Shown here: piece after piece, positions 1 to 12,053 of the stretch
How the letters are laid out: each line of letters opens with the position of its first letter
How positions within the stretch are numbered: the first letter of the stretch is position 1
Source: Silene conica
Taxonomy: Eukaryota > Streptophyta > Magnoliopsida > Caryophyllales > Caryophyllaceae
Length of the DNA: 64,000 bases
NCBI GenBank assembly: GCA_029255685.2
Contig: CM055318.2
Coordinates: forward strand, 16,373,001 to 16,437,000
Reading direction: 5' to 3'
The notes under the pieces: model-generated
Databases searched by the model: none
What the model was told of the DNA's origin: nothing
The model's input: the letters and a program-made list of their open reading frames with translations, nothing else
Translations under genes and position numbers: made by a program

Positions 1-2163
1 CTCAACCCGTGCATATTTTTTGCACGGATATAAAACTAGTTATTTAATTAAAGGGGAATAATTATGTTATTACGTTTTTTATTAATATCGTTACAATATA
101 ATCAAAGAAGATATTATTTTCAGTTTCACAAGTATGAGTGTCATTAGTAATTTTGGAGTGGTAGTTATGCCTTCCTTAATTATATATATACTAGTTTTAA
201 CCCGTGCAAAATTGCACGGATATAGTTCTAAAACATCGATATAATGATTAATATTCAAAAATGATAAACCAAAATACATGTATATCTATTTCTTTTATAA
301 TGATCATAGTTTAAAACACGTGCAAAAATTACAATCCGTGAAAAAATGCACGAATTCAGTGTTAAAACATGATAACAATTTTTTCAGATCTACTCATTTT
401 AGTGGATATGTTCAATATTTATAACGAATTTATTTAGAATATTATTTTAACGGAATGATCTAAAATTTACTTAACAGAGTTTTATTGTTCATTTACTTTG
501 TTAACTTTTTGTAGATCTTATTTTTAAAATTGAAAATTAAAACAGTACTATTTATTAACATTTTTTGTTGAAAACTATTTCTTATTCAAAAAATTTATTC
601 AAATTTAGTAATATCTCGAAAATGTGCTATTATGATGGTCAAATGTTAGAGTTAAAAGCTTGTAAAATAATATAACGACGTTATTTGTTCTACCAATGTT
701 TATCATTTTTATGTTTGTTGTCTAATAATGTTTTTTGTTCACCTTTTTTTAGTATTGATAGATTATGTGGACTATTGAGAAAATTCTGCATTTTCATATT
801 GTATTATTTATGCAACATAAATGAAATTGAGGATGATGGTTTATTGGAGTTCTGTATTGATTATTCGATAAAATTCTATTAATAAAGTTGGTTTTCATAA
901 ATTAATTCCATAATTTCTGTGGTGGATCCTACATTTATTTTAAAATAAAAAATAAAATAAAATGGATGTGATGATGTGAACGCACGAAATTACACGTAAT
1001 GTTCTTGTATTAATATAGATAAGATAAGTAATCTTAAAAATGTACATATTTAAATACTTTTTAAACTATTTTAGATGTTGTATTAGACAAAAATAAATTA
1101 TCGAAAATCAATCTTTTCAAGCCTCACTTGCTTATAAGTTTGAAAATCCCCACATCAAGTTGTTCTTGATTAAGAACTGGTATTGAAAGACAGATGCCCA
1201 CCTTAGATAAAATTGTTTGTGATTGCGATGAATCATTTTAGTATATCGAAATTTACGAATTATTAGCTAAAACCTTTTTTGTCAAAGACGCAAAACTTTT
1301 ATATGTTAATGGAAATTTATTACCGCACCAAAATCGCTCCTCTCATTAATTTAATTTTATTTTCACATCTTATCATCTTTTCAAAAATCATGCATGTCTA
1401 TAATTTTTGTTTTAAATAAATTATTTTCCTTTGTTAAAATTCATACCTTTAGTTAGTTAAATGTGCATGTTTTTTTTTTCAAATTTTTGTTTCATTTTAT
1501 ATCATAGCTGCAAATTAATGATGCTCGCAACTTACTGGTCTATTATGTTATCTGCTACCATACTTTATATCATTTTGTAACTATGTTAAGAGAATGTTTT
1601 TATTGAGATGTTGTTTTCATCATACATCTAAATTAAATGATTTTCGTTTTACTTTGTAAATCGATCACATGTCATTTTTTCGGAATTATGCAATATATAG
1701 TTCGATAAAATTTATAACATTTTTTTTTGCGTTTTTAGAGCTAATGTGTATTATTATATTCTTCTTTAAAAAATTATTTTATCTTATTAGTATTATAGTG
1801 GATGTATTTTTTCGTACTTTATTTTAATTGTTATTGTAAATGTAATTTATAATTGTAGTAAAAATTTGGACTGAATTTTTAATAGTTGACTTAATTTACT
1901 GTGATTATTAGCAAAACTTAGGCTGAATTATTTACGTTCTAAGTTATTCATTATTTCTTATTATTCACTAATATTTACGTGTAGAAAATATAAACGTAAA
2001 CATTTACGTCTAAAACTTAAACATAGGGATTTTTTAGCAATTAATTACATTTTTTTTTTCTGTGGGCCCCACATTACTTAAAATAAATAAAATTAAAAAC
2101 ATGAATATGATGATGTGGCTTAAGGAGAATGCTCGAAATGTTTTTGGTTTTATATAGATAAGA
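1..2163 (-). mobile_element. Helitron, 3' end at or just left of the window edge, interrupted by a second Helitron
   Basis: The window opens in a terminal hairpin (CCCGTGCA ... TGCACGG, 5-26) like the one that precedes the CTAG end of Helitrons here. On the minus strand the 5' end would be at 2163: the plus strand reads TATAGATAAGA followed by T at 2164, which is TCTTATCTATA in the element's own direction. The 100 bp before it resemble the end of the element at 191-1024, so I read 1-190 plus 1025-2163 as one element split by the other. The interior is AT-rich with no convincing gene, so it is probably non-autonomous. The join is inference; the terminal motifs are seen. Confidence 0.5.
191..1024 (-). 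mobile_element. Non-autonomous Helitron
   Basis: Read on the minus strand it begins TCTTATCTATATTAATAC (at 1024) and ends in a short hairpin (CCGTGCAATTTTGCACGG), an AT spacer and CTAG (191). It is flanked by A (190) and T (1025), the A^T site known for Helitrons. At 834 bp it is too short for Rep/helicase and has no credible ORF. It shares ends and internal blocks with the elements at 2166-2870 and about 30690-33862. The short frame at 685-882 lies in a conserved non-coding block and I do not call it a gene. Confidence 0.72.
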
Positions 2164-2165
2164 TA

Positions 2166-2870
2166 CTAGTTTTTAACCCGTGCAAAATTGCACGGGTATA
2201 AATTTAAGAACGTCGATATAATAATTAATATTTAAAAATGTTAACAAAATACGTGTATATTTTATACTTAACTTCTTTCTTGATAACAAAATTTTTACAT
2301 CTACTCATTTTAGTGGATAAACTCAATATCAATAACGAATTCCTTTAGATTATTATTTTAACAGAATGCTCATCTACTTAACGGAGTTTTATAGCTCATT
2401 TATTTTGTTAATTTTTTGTAGATCTCGTTTTTAAAACTGAAAATTAAAACAGTACTATTTATTAACATTTGCTATTACGATGGTCAAAATGTTAGAGTTA
2501 AAAATTTGTAAAATAATATAATAACGTTATTTATTTTACCATTTATATTTCCATTGTCTAATAATGTTTTTTTGTTCATTTTTTTTTGTTATTATTGATT
2601 AGGCTATTTGGACTATTGGGAAAATTCTGCATTTTGATATTATATTATTTATGCAGAATAAATGAAATTGAGGATGGTTGTTAATTCATTGTAGTCTTGT
2701 ATTAATTATTCAATTAAATTCTATTAACAAAGTTGGTTTTTCATAAATTAATTTCATAGTTTTTATGGTGGAGCCTAAATTTATATAAAAATAAAAAATA
2801 AAAGAAAATGGATGAGATGACGTGGATGCACAAAATTGCACAAAATGTTCTTGTATTAATATAGATAAGA
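2166..2870 (-). mobile_element. Non-autonomous Helitron
   Basis: This is a sibling of the element at 191-1024. CTAG at 2166-2169 is followed inward by the hairpin CCCGTGCAAAATTGCACGGG, and the other end is TATAGATAAGA at 2870 followed by T. A at 2165 completes the A^T site. The insertion lies two bases beyond the end of the Helitron to its left. Its 705 bp contain no gene. Confidence 0.72.
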
Positions 2871-5051
2871 TAAAATTGATTTTGTAGGTATTTTTTTTAG
2901 TGTTGAGACTATTTTTATTGTCGAACAAAAATAAAATCTTCCTAGAACTAGGTTATATTGCTATTAGAAATGAAAAATCGATTATATTTGAATTGTTGTT
3001 TTGGAAAGATATAATATAATTGAATTGTCCAAAAGATAAAAAGGCTTCTTCATAATGTTTTGCTAGTGTTACTGCTACAAATTATTGTTATGTTACTTTT
3101 TATCAAAATACGGTCACATTTTACTGTAAAAGAGTTATATATGCCCGTCTAAAAGTTTTATTAGAGGGTCTTAAAGGAGACATGTTATTGTACAAGAGTA
3201 GATTGAGGGTCGGTTTACGCTTTCATTATGATGTTTATCAAACATAAAACTAAAACAATAGATTGTCTAGTCAAATATAGTAATCACCTTGAATCTACCA
3301 ATAAATTAACCAATCTACTCTTTACAAAGCAAAGTCTATTATGATGCATTACAGATAAATGAAATTGCTATAAAAGAGAAAAATAAGACGATATAAAATT
3401 TGTTGCGAAATAATAACTCAAAAATTACTATATCCAACAACAATTCAGAGATAATTAACCGTCTCTTTACATTATCATAAATAACTCCATTGGTTTTCAT
3501 TTTTAGTTGTCTCTTACTTGGTTAACAATATTTAACTTCATCTACCTCATGCATCTTAATCATTATTTAATTATGTTATTGATTTTATGTTATTATTTCA
3601 CTCACTATATATAGAATAAATTGTAGGAATAAAATTTAGATGTTGTACCTTAAAATCACATATAGAGTCACCTTTCATTAATTTAGATGAGTCTGATGTT
3701 AGATGTTGTTGCACCATCCAAAAGAAGAGTGACCGTATCTAAAGATTAACACAAATATTTATTTCAAATCAAATATACTTGTTTGAAGCAATAAGACGCG
3801 TCAAGTAATTACCATTTTATATATAAAACAAAAATAAAATGCTTAGATATTAGCAAAGAAATTTGTCTTATTTATACTAATAGAGTATATTTAACCTATT
3901 TTAACCTTAAAATAATTATATTCGTTTAGAGTGAGACTTATTAATGGATGAAGTGCACAACACAAACAGTGAGGCAGAAAAAAAACAAAAACAAATATTT
4001 GTGCACTATAAACATCCCAAAAAGGCTTCTAGAATGAGTTTAATAAGTAAGTAAAATCCAAATGACGAAGATTCGCCGTAGTACAACATGACATGAGATC
4101 AGCAATTATATGTGCCACGGCTAAATTCCAAAATCATCTTCTTTATTAAATTACTCCCATAATATTTGATTGGACCACGTTCTTCGCTTAATTCACATGC
4201 ACAAATTCAATCCCTACTTCATATTTCTTGTCCTACTTCATTTCCACGGGATGGGAATTCAACCACACAAAATTATTATTATTATAGGTTTAGTAATTTA
4301 TCTTAAATTTAAAATGGATTAAATAATACTTCATTTTATATTTTTTTTTTCCTATTTTTTAAAACGGATTATTCAGGTTTTCTTCCTATATCCTATTTAA
4401 AAAAATTTTAATCTTATTTTATTTATTTCTCTCTCCTATTATCAAATCCTACCAATTCTTTACTCTTATTTTATTATTTTTTTAATGTTTTTATCCCACA
4501 ATTTCTTATTTAATTACTAATTATTCATCGCTCTCTCCTGTCACGAAACCCCACTCAATTTTTTACACTTATTTTATTACTTACCTTGATCTTTGTGCCC
4601 AATCTAATAAAGGGGAACAAAATATGAAATAAGAGGGGTATAAATAAGTTAAAAATAAAATATTTTAAATGAACAAATTATTCGTCTAATATATTTGAAT
4701 GATAATTTATTTTAGTGTTAAAACAAATACTTTATCTTCAAAATGAGTAATTGTTGGCACTAGAGGTAACTTCATTATTGCATTATCATAGTTTATCTTT
4801 TTGATGGTGACTAACTTGGCCTATTATCTTCATTTGTACTAATACTTGCTTGTCCTTCACAATCATTAGCCAATGTGCAATAATTCACCATTATGTCTCC
4901 TTGTAGTCGGTAGTAGTTGTCAAGTTGAGAAATATTTGTTTTCCCACAAGCTCAGTTCTTATTCATGGAGTCATGGACAATAGTGGATTGAGGCGGGGTT
5001 AATAGAGGTTGTCATTTAAGTTAAATGTAAAAAAAAAAAAATTAAGTTTTT
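2871..5051. other. AT-rich intergenic DNA, no gene seen
   Basis: No reading frame in this stretch resembles a known protein. T-rich and A-rich runs are common, and 4250-4720 looks like decayed repeat sequence without clear ends. No tRNA, CRISPR or tandem array was seen. Confidence 0.5.
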
Positions 5052-5858
5052 TGTTGAAATTATTAGTAAATAAATATTGTATATTTAATTTATATTGTCT
5101 GTCTATGTGATATCGTCGTTTCAGTACCAAAAATAAAACCTAATAACTATTGACATAAGTCAGTGACAAGTAGGGTCGATCTCCACAGGGAGGCAAAGTT
5201 GCTCGTTATCCGATTAAGATGGTATGTCCGAATGTCACAAATTGGGAGTTTGATTGATTTGAATTCTAAAAACTACGAGAAAAAAGGGAAAGAAAACATA
5301 TAGAAAAGGCACTAGGATCGTTGGTTCACCATGGCTACTAAAGTCTGAACTAATACTAATAAAACACCCTAAATTCGGCCTGTGGGTAGTGAAAAGGTCC
5401 TCCCGGTCCACTATTCGCCCTAAGAATATACTAACTAAGCTTCCGCCCTCATTAGTACGGTCTTAATAATCGTCGCAGAACTACCCCTAAACCAATCTTC
5501 CGATCTAGGCTAAGAGGTTTTCTAAACAGTCAATTGAGTGCGTCGACTCAAACAATTAACAAATATTATATGCGACGGATAGATACAAACCAAATTACGG
5601 GTATCCTAAACTAATAATTCATTCTACGTCATGGCTACCCTAAATCCTAGCGTAGGAGTTAGCTACGCATGATTGTTAAAGGAACAATTATAAAAATAGA
5701 ACAAATGATTAACAACATAGTAGAAAGAAGGAAAATAAAGTAAATATTAGGGGAATGGAAATACCGAAACCGAGTAGCAAACAAGGAGAAATGAACAAAA
5801 ATCTGATCCGAGAAAAAGATAAAAGCTACCGAAATCCTATTCTAAAATTAGGTTTGAG

Positions 5859-6444
5859 TAGGGATGTCATTGGGGCGGGGCGGTGTTGGATATAGGCTCC
5901 CCCATACCCGTACCCATTAGGAAAACCTCATATCCATCCCCGCCCCACCACCCATGGCGGGTACAAGTCTCCAAAACCATCCCCGCCCCACCACCCATGG
6001 CAGGTACACGTTTCCAAAACCATCCCCGCCCCACCTACCCATTAACCCGTTATGCCATAAATTTTTCCGATTTTTTTCCGTACAAGTAGGTTTAATCACT
6101 ATTTATTTCTATGTTTAGAAGTTTGTTTATATAATTTTAGTTATTTACGAAATAAGTTGGTAAAATACTTTATAAAATAACTATTTTTAACATTACGTCT
6201 TAATTATAACAAAATAATATTTGTAAAATTATCGTAATAATGGTATTAATTTTTATAATAATTGGCGGGTAGGCGGGTATGAAGTGGGTAACACGCAAAA
6301 ACCATCCCCGCCCCACTACCCATGGCGGGTACAATTTTCGTACCCATCCCCGCCCCACCACCCGCCAAAAATCTACCCATCCCCGCCCCAAAAGAGGCGG
6401 GTGCGGGGCGGTATTCACTTGTACCCGCCTCAATGACATCCCTA
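5859..6444. mobile_element. hAT-type MITE in the LTR
   Basis: Terminal inverted repeats start TAGGGATGTCATTG at both ends, and GGTTTGAG is duplicated on each side (5851-5858 and 6445-6452). The other LTR of the same retrotransposon has a single GGTTTGAG at this point, which serves as the empty site. An 8-bp duplication fits hAT. The ends are unusually GC-rich and hold tandem units around CATCCCCGCCCCACCACCCA (5937-6035 and 6302-6395), while the middle is AT-rich. The ORFs over it are by-products of the GC-rich repeats. Confidence 0.88.
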
Positions 6445-6577
6445 GGTTTGAGAAATATAAGAAAAAGTGATAGAAAAGAAATAGGCACTGTTCTCTCGAT
6501 ATGTCTCGATATGTTTTTATATAGAGAAACAATTCTCGAAACAAAACTAACGGACAAGTGCAGCCCAACAGTCACAA

Positions 6578-6680
6578 TCCTCTCGATCGAGACAATTATT
6601 CCTCGATCGAGAAGAATAGCTATCAAAAGCTCTCGATCGAGAAGAAAAGCTCTCGATCGAACAAATAAAGTACTCGATCA
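6578..6680. repeat. Palindrome cluster CTCGATCGAG in left LTR
   Basis: About five copies or near copies of CTCGATCGAG, 20-30 bp apart, some followed by AAGAAAAG. The same cluster is at 11850-11955 in the right LTR, and larger clusters lie in the interior at 8740-8925 and 10275-10475. Confidence 0.85.
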
Positions 6681-7139
6681 AGCACCTCTCAGCGCGTATT
6701 TTCTGCACTGCGCACTAAACTTCAAATGGCTGTCATTTTTTCGTTATTCGCTCAAATCAAGCGTTCTTGGTGGCGTTGGAAAGCTAAGAGGATAGACTTT
6801 CATCTCCAATTGAAATCACCTAATTATCTGTTGTAGAACTCGAGATATGGCTCCTCAAAGTAGGCACTAGCAAATTGAAGCTCTTCCTTTGCTTGATAGA
6901 TTTTATTTCTTCTATGCACATCTCAAAATGGTAGTAACAAGCTCCGTCTCAACTCATCTCCTAAATGTAGGCATCAGGACATGTTTTAGGCTTGATTATG
7001 ATCTTCTCTGGCTCAATCTGCAATTAGCACAAGACAAACCAAAGTAGAATATTCGGGGGACATTTGTAGCAAAATACTACGGAATAAGCATGGAAATGCG
7101 TGCTAATATGGCCTAAAAGGTCTATATAAAATGCACACA

Positions 7140-9141
7140 TCAAACTTTCCCGAACCAAACCTAAGCTTGCCCTCAAGCAAACTCATGCAACTAACTAAGA
7201 CTAAACAGATAGGAGTAAAACATGGACAAGCTGAAAACTGTTAACTCAAACCGTTTAATGCACATGAATCAATATTAAAAGCTCAATATCCTAAGCAAAT
7301 GAATTTATGCATATTTCAAATAAATGTTGAACTTTCGACCTTGGAAGACTTTCAAAATCGGACTCTCCCGGGTCACTTTTCTCTCAACAAAGCAAAGGGT
7401 AAGCAAATAATATGTAAGAGAGAAAGAAGTAAAAGTCGCTCACCTAGATTTCGACCAACACAATCGTGCATGCAATTTAGTATGATAAATAATTCTAGCT
7501 ACGGTGCACATACATTCCAACCATTCAGGGTCCATCACATGCCGAATACTTGCAAAGTTTGGATTAGTGGGGCTATGGGTAAGAAAAGGCAAAACAATAT
7601 GGGAATGAGAGGGAAAGTAGCCAAGCTAGCATCCTAATCAAACCGAGTAAAACATCCACTTCTAACTCACTGAATTAAGCTCAAATGCCTTAACGATTAA
7701 GCAATCAACTCACTAATCCAGAATTGCAACATAGGAGAAAAATTCCAAATTTTTCTTTTTTTCTTCTCTTTTGCCGTTTTCTTTTCTCGTTTTTTTCCTT
7801 TTCTTCTTTTTTTCGATTTCTTTTCAATTTTTTTTCTCTCGGCAATTTTCTTTTTCTCCAATATTTCAATCCACTTCTTCATTTACCAACTTCTTACAAT
7901 AAGAATCGAGCCAAAATTGATGCAAAGAACCGAATACCACAAGAACTACCAAACTAGCTTAGCAAAAGGTAGGCTTAGTTTATGGATTGTAGCTAAAGGG
8001 TCAACTGGCAATTTTTGGCTAATGTGAAGTTAGTGGGTAAAATGAAAAAAGGGATTTTTGCAAGCACTCTCCAAACACGTGATACCATCCACAAACCCGA
8101 ATGTATGCAGGCAATAAGCAATTAAAAATCATACTTATGCAATTTGATGTTACATGATATGCAGGGAGTAACTACTCACGATCCTAAAAGAACCGGTCAT
8201 GAATGATACCACTTAAAGCTCTAAACCTCAGAAAGATATTGTAGTTTGCCAAAATTTTCAGTCAAGTCTACTAGTTCAACAGATTTTGAAACGAAATTCG
8301 AGAAATTGCTATGGAATTTGCTAAAAGACATGAAACAGTGAAGGGCTTAAGCATACAACGATTTTCATCAATGAAACACTCCAATCTGACTCGACCTAAT
8401 ATGCAAAAATAAACGTGATTTTTTTTTAAATTTTTAATTTTTCAATTTTTTTGGAAATAAAACAACAATGCATGCGAAAAATGAAACTTGCAAACAGAAA
8501 TGTAGTAAAACAAAATGCAGACACAAATATGGATGCAAAACCTCCCCAAACCAAATTGTACAATGTCCCCATTGTACAAAGTAAAGGAAAAGAATTGCAA
8601 ACTAAAAAGAAGAGTTAGAAACTTACAAAAGTGCACGCACCACGGACCTCCCCAAACCGAACCATAAATGGGAGGTTGCAAACGAAGCGTAGAAGTCGGG
8701 CAGAAAAATCGGTCACAACAGTCGGTAGAAGAGCAGCTTCTAGATCGAGAAAAAGCATTGCTCGATCGAGCAGTTTGTCATGTGATTCCTCTCGATCGAA
8801 ACATTAGACCTCTCGATCGAGGAATCCAAACCACAAATCCTCTCCATCGACTTCTTTGCTGCTCGATCGAGCAATCTGGGTTGCAAAACTTCTCGATCGA
8901 ATCGTTGGATCACTCGATCGAGATCAATCCCTGCAATACGCAACAACAGCAGCGGGAAACTACCCAAACGCGAAGACGAGCTCAAAGTCTATAGTCGAGC
9001 ACGATTATTACAACACACAAAACATAAAAAAAAAAAAAAAAAACTAATTGTTCCAAAATAGAAATAAATTAAAAAGTTAAAACTCCGGGTTGCCTCACGG
9101 TAGCGCTAGATTAAACGGTCCCAACTCGACCCTCTTCTGTA
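7140..9141 (-). other. Non-coding 3' interior of the Athila-like element
   Basis: Lies between the gag-protease stop and the 3' LTR, where polymerase or an env-like frame would be in a complete relative. I see no such frame. It contains a pyrimidine-rich tract at 7740-7870, a poly(A) run near 9030 and the palindrome cluster at 8740-8925. The frames at 8668-9047 come from the palindromes. Confidence 0.6.
8740..8925. repeat. Interior cluster of CTCGATCGAG palindromes
   Basis: Around eight copies or one-mismatch variants of CTCGATCGAG spaced 18-30 bp apart, including GCTCGATCGAGC. Because each unit is its own reverse complement, both strands carry the same motif. Confidence 0.85.
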
Positions 9142-10434
9142 TTATCCAACACCAGAAATTAATGGCCCTCTATGAGGCTTTTGACTAATTGCAGTAACTT
9201 CAGCAATTGTCAAGTCAACATCCGCCCTCCACAACTTGGCAACTGAAAAATGGGAGCTCCTCACAGCCCCCGACTCCCAAACTTTCACCATGCCACGCAT
9301 CTCCTTTCTCGATGGCATGAGATTATCAACACCTCCTCCCGGATCATTTATCCAAGTATTTCCAAATTCCAAGCTAAGAGCACCCATCACACCTCCCGGG
9401 TCTTTGAACACGTCAAAACCTGCAAAAAGAGAAACAAAGCAATGTTCCTCCATGTTGCTCCCAGAACGGCGCGGAGGTGTCATAATAGTAGCAATAATAT
9501 ATGACTCATAAACTGGCTCAGACAGAACGGCAACAAGCTTTACAAAAGGGAAATTATCGCAAGATACGATAGGTATGGGTTCCCTAGGGTCATCAGACTT
9601 AGTAAAAACCAAATCCTCTCCCTCGACTTGAAAGGTAAGTGTCCTAACCCCGACATCAACAAATGCACCAGCAGTGCACAAAAATGATTTTCCCAAAATA
9701 ATGGGAACATTGAGGTACTCGGGTATGTTAAGAACAATGAAATATGCAGGAATATAAAAATTCTCGATCCTAACAGGTATATCATGTAGAGCTTCTTTGA
9801 ACTTTACATAAGAGTAGTCAGCCATCTGGATGGTCGTTCTAGCGCGCACAAACTTATTCAATCCTAACTTCAATGCAAGAGGCAAAGGTAAGATGTTGAC
9901 ACTATAATCTAGGTCACATAAAACATTATCGAACGAATGGGTCCCTATAGAACATGGAATAGAAAATTGACGCGGGTCGGATATTTTAGGGAGGGTCCTC
10001 TTCCTAAGAAGCGTGCTACACCCTTCACTCATGGCTACGCTCATTACCGACTCATTAGTATCCTTTCTAGACCAATCAATTTGAGAAATAAAATTAGCAT
10101 AAGGAGGTACCTGAGTTATCATCTCATCGTAGTGAGCCATGACGTCGAGAGTCCGTAAGCGGTCCAGAAATCCACGGTGTGGCAGCAACCGTTGTGGGTA
10201 AGGAACTAATCGAGCGGTAAAACTATTTGGTTGAGCATCAGAGAATAGTTGAAGAAAGGCCTCATCGTCAGGGGTCCTCGATCGAGTGTTTTCGTCTTCT
10301 CGATCGAAGATTGTATCCTCAATTCCTCTCGATCGATTATTTTTGTTTACTCGATCGAGAGGTTCTTCCTCGTATTTGCTCGATCGAGCAATTTCAGCAG
10401 CTCGATCGAGAGACTTGTCCTCCAGTTTACTCGA
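9142..10434 (-). pseudogene. Athila-like gag-protease frame, damaged
   Basis: The open frame runs from just after an in-frame TGA (minus strand, 10437-10435) to the stop at 9142. Its upstream part translates the palindromes into LDR and RSR units. The middle is a retropepsin-like aspartic protease domain: GTHSFDNVLCDLDYSVNILP, then ALKLGL, then NVPIILGKSFLCTAGAFVDV. In working Athila-type proteases the active-site stretch is normally DLGAS; here it reads DLDYS, so the conserved Gly is lost and activity is doubtful. The TGA falls where the repeat normally has CGA, consistent with a methylated-CpG transition. A possible gag start lies near 10780 but has further stops. No polymerase follows. Confidence 0.7.
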
Positions 10435-10475
10435 TCAAATACTGTCAGGTACTCGACCGAGAAGATTACTTCTCG
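10275..10475. repeat. Palindrome cluster translated within gag
   Basis: About nine CTCGATCGAG-type units spaced roughly 20-25 bp apart inside the minus-strand gag frame. The frame stays open through most of them. One unit, changed to CTCGATCAAA at about 10430-10439, creates the premature TGA. Confidence 0.8.
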
Positions 10476-10960
10476 ATGCTCTTAAATCAGCAGCCTTACG
10501 CTCAATTCCTTCGCTCAATTTGTTCACTTGGGCCTGCAACTGCTCAAGGCGGATAGTGTAGGAGTTGTTTGCTTGCACTCTTAACGTCAATACCTCTATC
10601 ATCTGAATTACTATAGTGAACTCATTGTTTTCAGCAAGTGGAGGGGTTTGTTGTGGTACCGGTTGTGGTGTAGGAGCAGCGTGGTAATTACCACAACCCC
10701 AAGACTCCTTCCTCTCTCATTTTGCGGATCTTTCGGCTTGGGCTTCGAACTAAGCAATTAATCGGGAAACAGACGTCATCTTGGCAAAAGGGTTCGAAGG
10801 TACTCAAGCCTTCCCTTCGATAATCTCCCTCCGTAGCCTGACTAATAAACCCGTGGGCCTATCAAAACAACACTAAAGAAAAAGATAAGAACAGCCTCAA
10901 GGTACTCAGTCTTCCCTTGAGGCGAAAAACAGACAAAGTTAAACAGATAAAAGCGTCGCC

Positions 10961-10978
10961 TCCCCAGCAACGGCGCCA
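10961..10978 (-). promoter_or_regulatory. Primer-binding site of the Athila-like element
   Basis: On the minus strand this reads TGGCGCCGTTGCTGGGGA, six bases after the LTR end. This is the primer-binding sequence common to plant Athila and related gypsy elements, usually ascribed to tRNA-Asp. It fixes the element's orientation. Confidence 0.85.
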
Positions 10979-10983
10979 AAATT

Positions 10984-12053
10984 TGATACCGTCGTTTCAG
11001 TACCAAAAATAAAACCTAATAACTACTAACTGAAGTCAGCGACAAGTAGGGTCGATCTCCACATGGAGGCAAAGTTGCTAGTTATCCGATTAAAACGGTC
11101 TGTCGAATGTCACAAATTGGGGGTTTGATTGATTTGAATTCTAAAAGCTACGAGAAAATGGAAAGAAAACAGATAGAAAAGGCACTAGGATCGTCGGTTC
11201 ACCATGGCTACTAAAGTCTGAACTAATAGTAATAAAACACCCTAAATTCGGTCTGTGGGTAGTGAAAAGGTCCTTCCCGTCCGCTATTCGCCCTAAGACT
11301 ATACTAACTTAGCTTCCGCCCTCATTAGTACGGTCTTAAAAATCGTCGCAGAACTACCCCTGAATCAATCTTCCGATCTAGGCTAAGAGGGTTTGTAAAC
11401 AGTCAATTGAGTACGTCGACTCAAACAATTAACAGATATTATATGCAACGGATACATACAACCAAATTACGGGTATCCTAAACTAATAATTCATCCTACG
11501 CCATAGCCACCTTAAATCCTAGCGTAGGAATTAGCTACGCATGAATTTTTAAGGAAAAATTATAAAAATTGAACAAATGATTAATAACAACATAGTAGAA
11601 AGAAGAAAAATAAAGTAAAGATTAGGAAATGGAAATACCGAAACTGAGTAGTAAACAAGGAGAAATGAACAAAAATCTGATCCGAGAAAAAGAGAAAAGC
11701 TCTCGCAATCCTATTCTAAAATTAGGTTTGAGAAATATAAGAAAAAGTGATAAAAAAAGTGATAGGCACTGTTCTCTCGATATGTTTTTATATAGAGAAA
11801 CAATTCTCGAAACAAAACTAACGGACAAGTGCAGCCCAACAGTCACAATCCTCTCGATCGAGAAGAATAGCTATCAAAACCTTTCGATCGAGAAGAAAAG
11901 CTCTCGATCGAGAAGAAAAGCTCTCGATCGAACAAATAAAGTACTCGATCGAGAACCTCTCAGCGCGTATTTCCTGCACTGCTCACTGAACTTCAAATGA
12001 CTGCCATTTCTTCGTTACTCGCTCAAATCAAGCGTTCTTGGTGGAGTTGGAAA
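10984..12053 (-). repeat. 5' LTR of the Athila-like element, first part
   Basis: Starts TGATACCGTCG, matching 5108 onward. It breaks at GGAAA (12053), where the CACTA element begins, and resumes at 19522. It lacks the MITE found in the left LTR. Confidence 0.82.

Larger units (their letters stand above)
5108..7139 (-). repeat. 3' LTR of the Athila-like element, carrying a MITE
   Basis: Aligns by eye with 10984-12053 plus 19522-19878 except for a 586-bp MITE and its 8-bp duplication at 5859-6452. It has several CTCGATCGAG-type palindromes at 6578-6680. The purine-rich tract expected just before a 3' LTR is GGGAAAG on the minus strand close to 7140-7152. No gene lies here; the 6322-6795 frame spans the MITE border and is an artefact. 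Confidence 0.8.

Noticed and set aside
6200..6795. Overlapping frames of 112-157 residues on both strands
   Set aside because: They arise from GC-rich, stop-poor repeats of the MITE and palindromes and resemble no protein.
8668..9047. Frames rich in LDR/SIE words
   Set aside because: They translate the CTCGATCGAG cluster in the non-coding 3' interior, in several frames and both strands.
5108..12053. CRISPR array, from the spaced palindromes
   Set aside because: Units are 10 bp, spacing is irregular, spacers recur between LTRs, and this is a plant nuclear region without cas genes.
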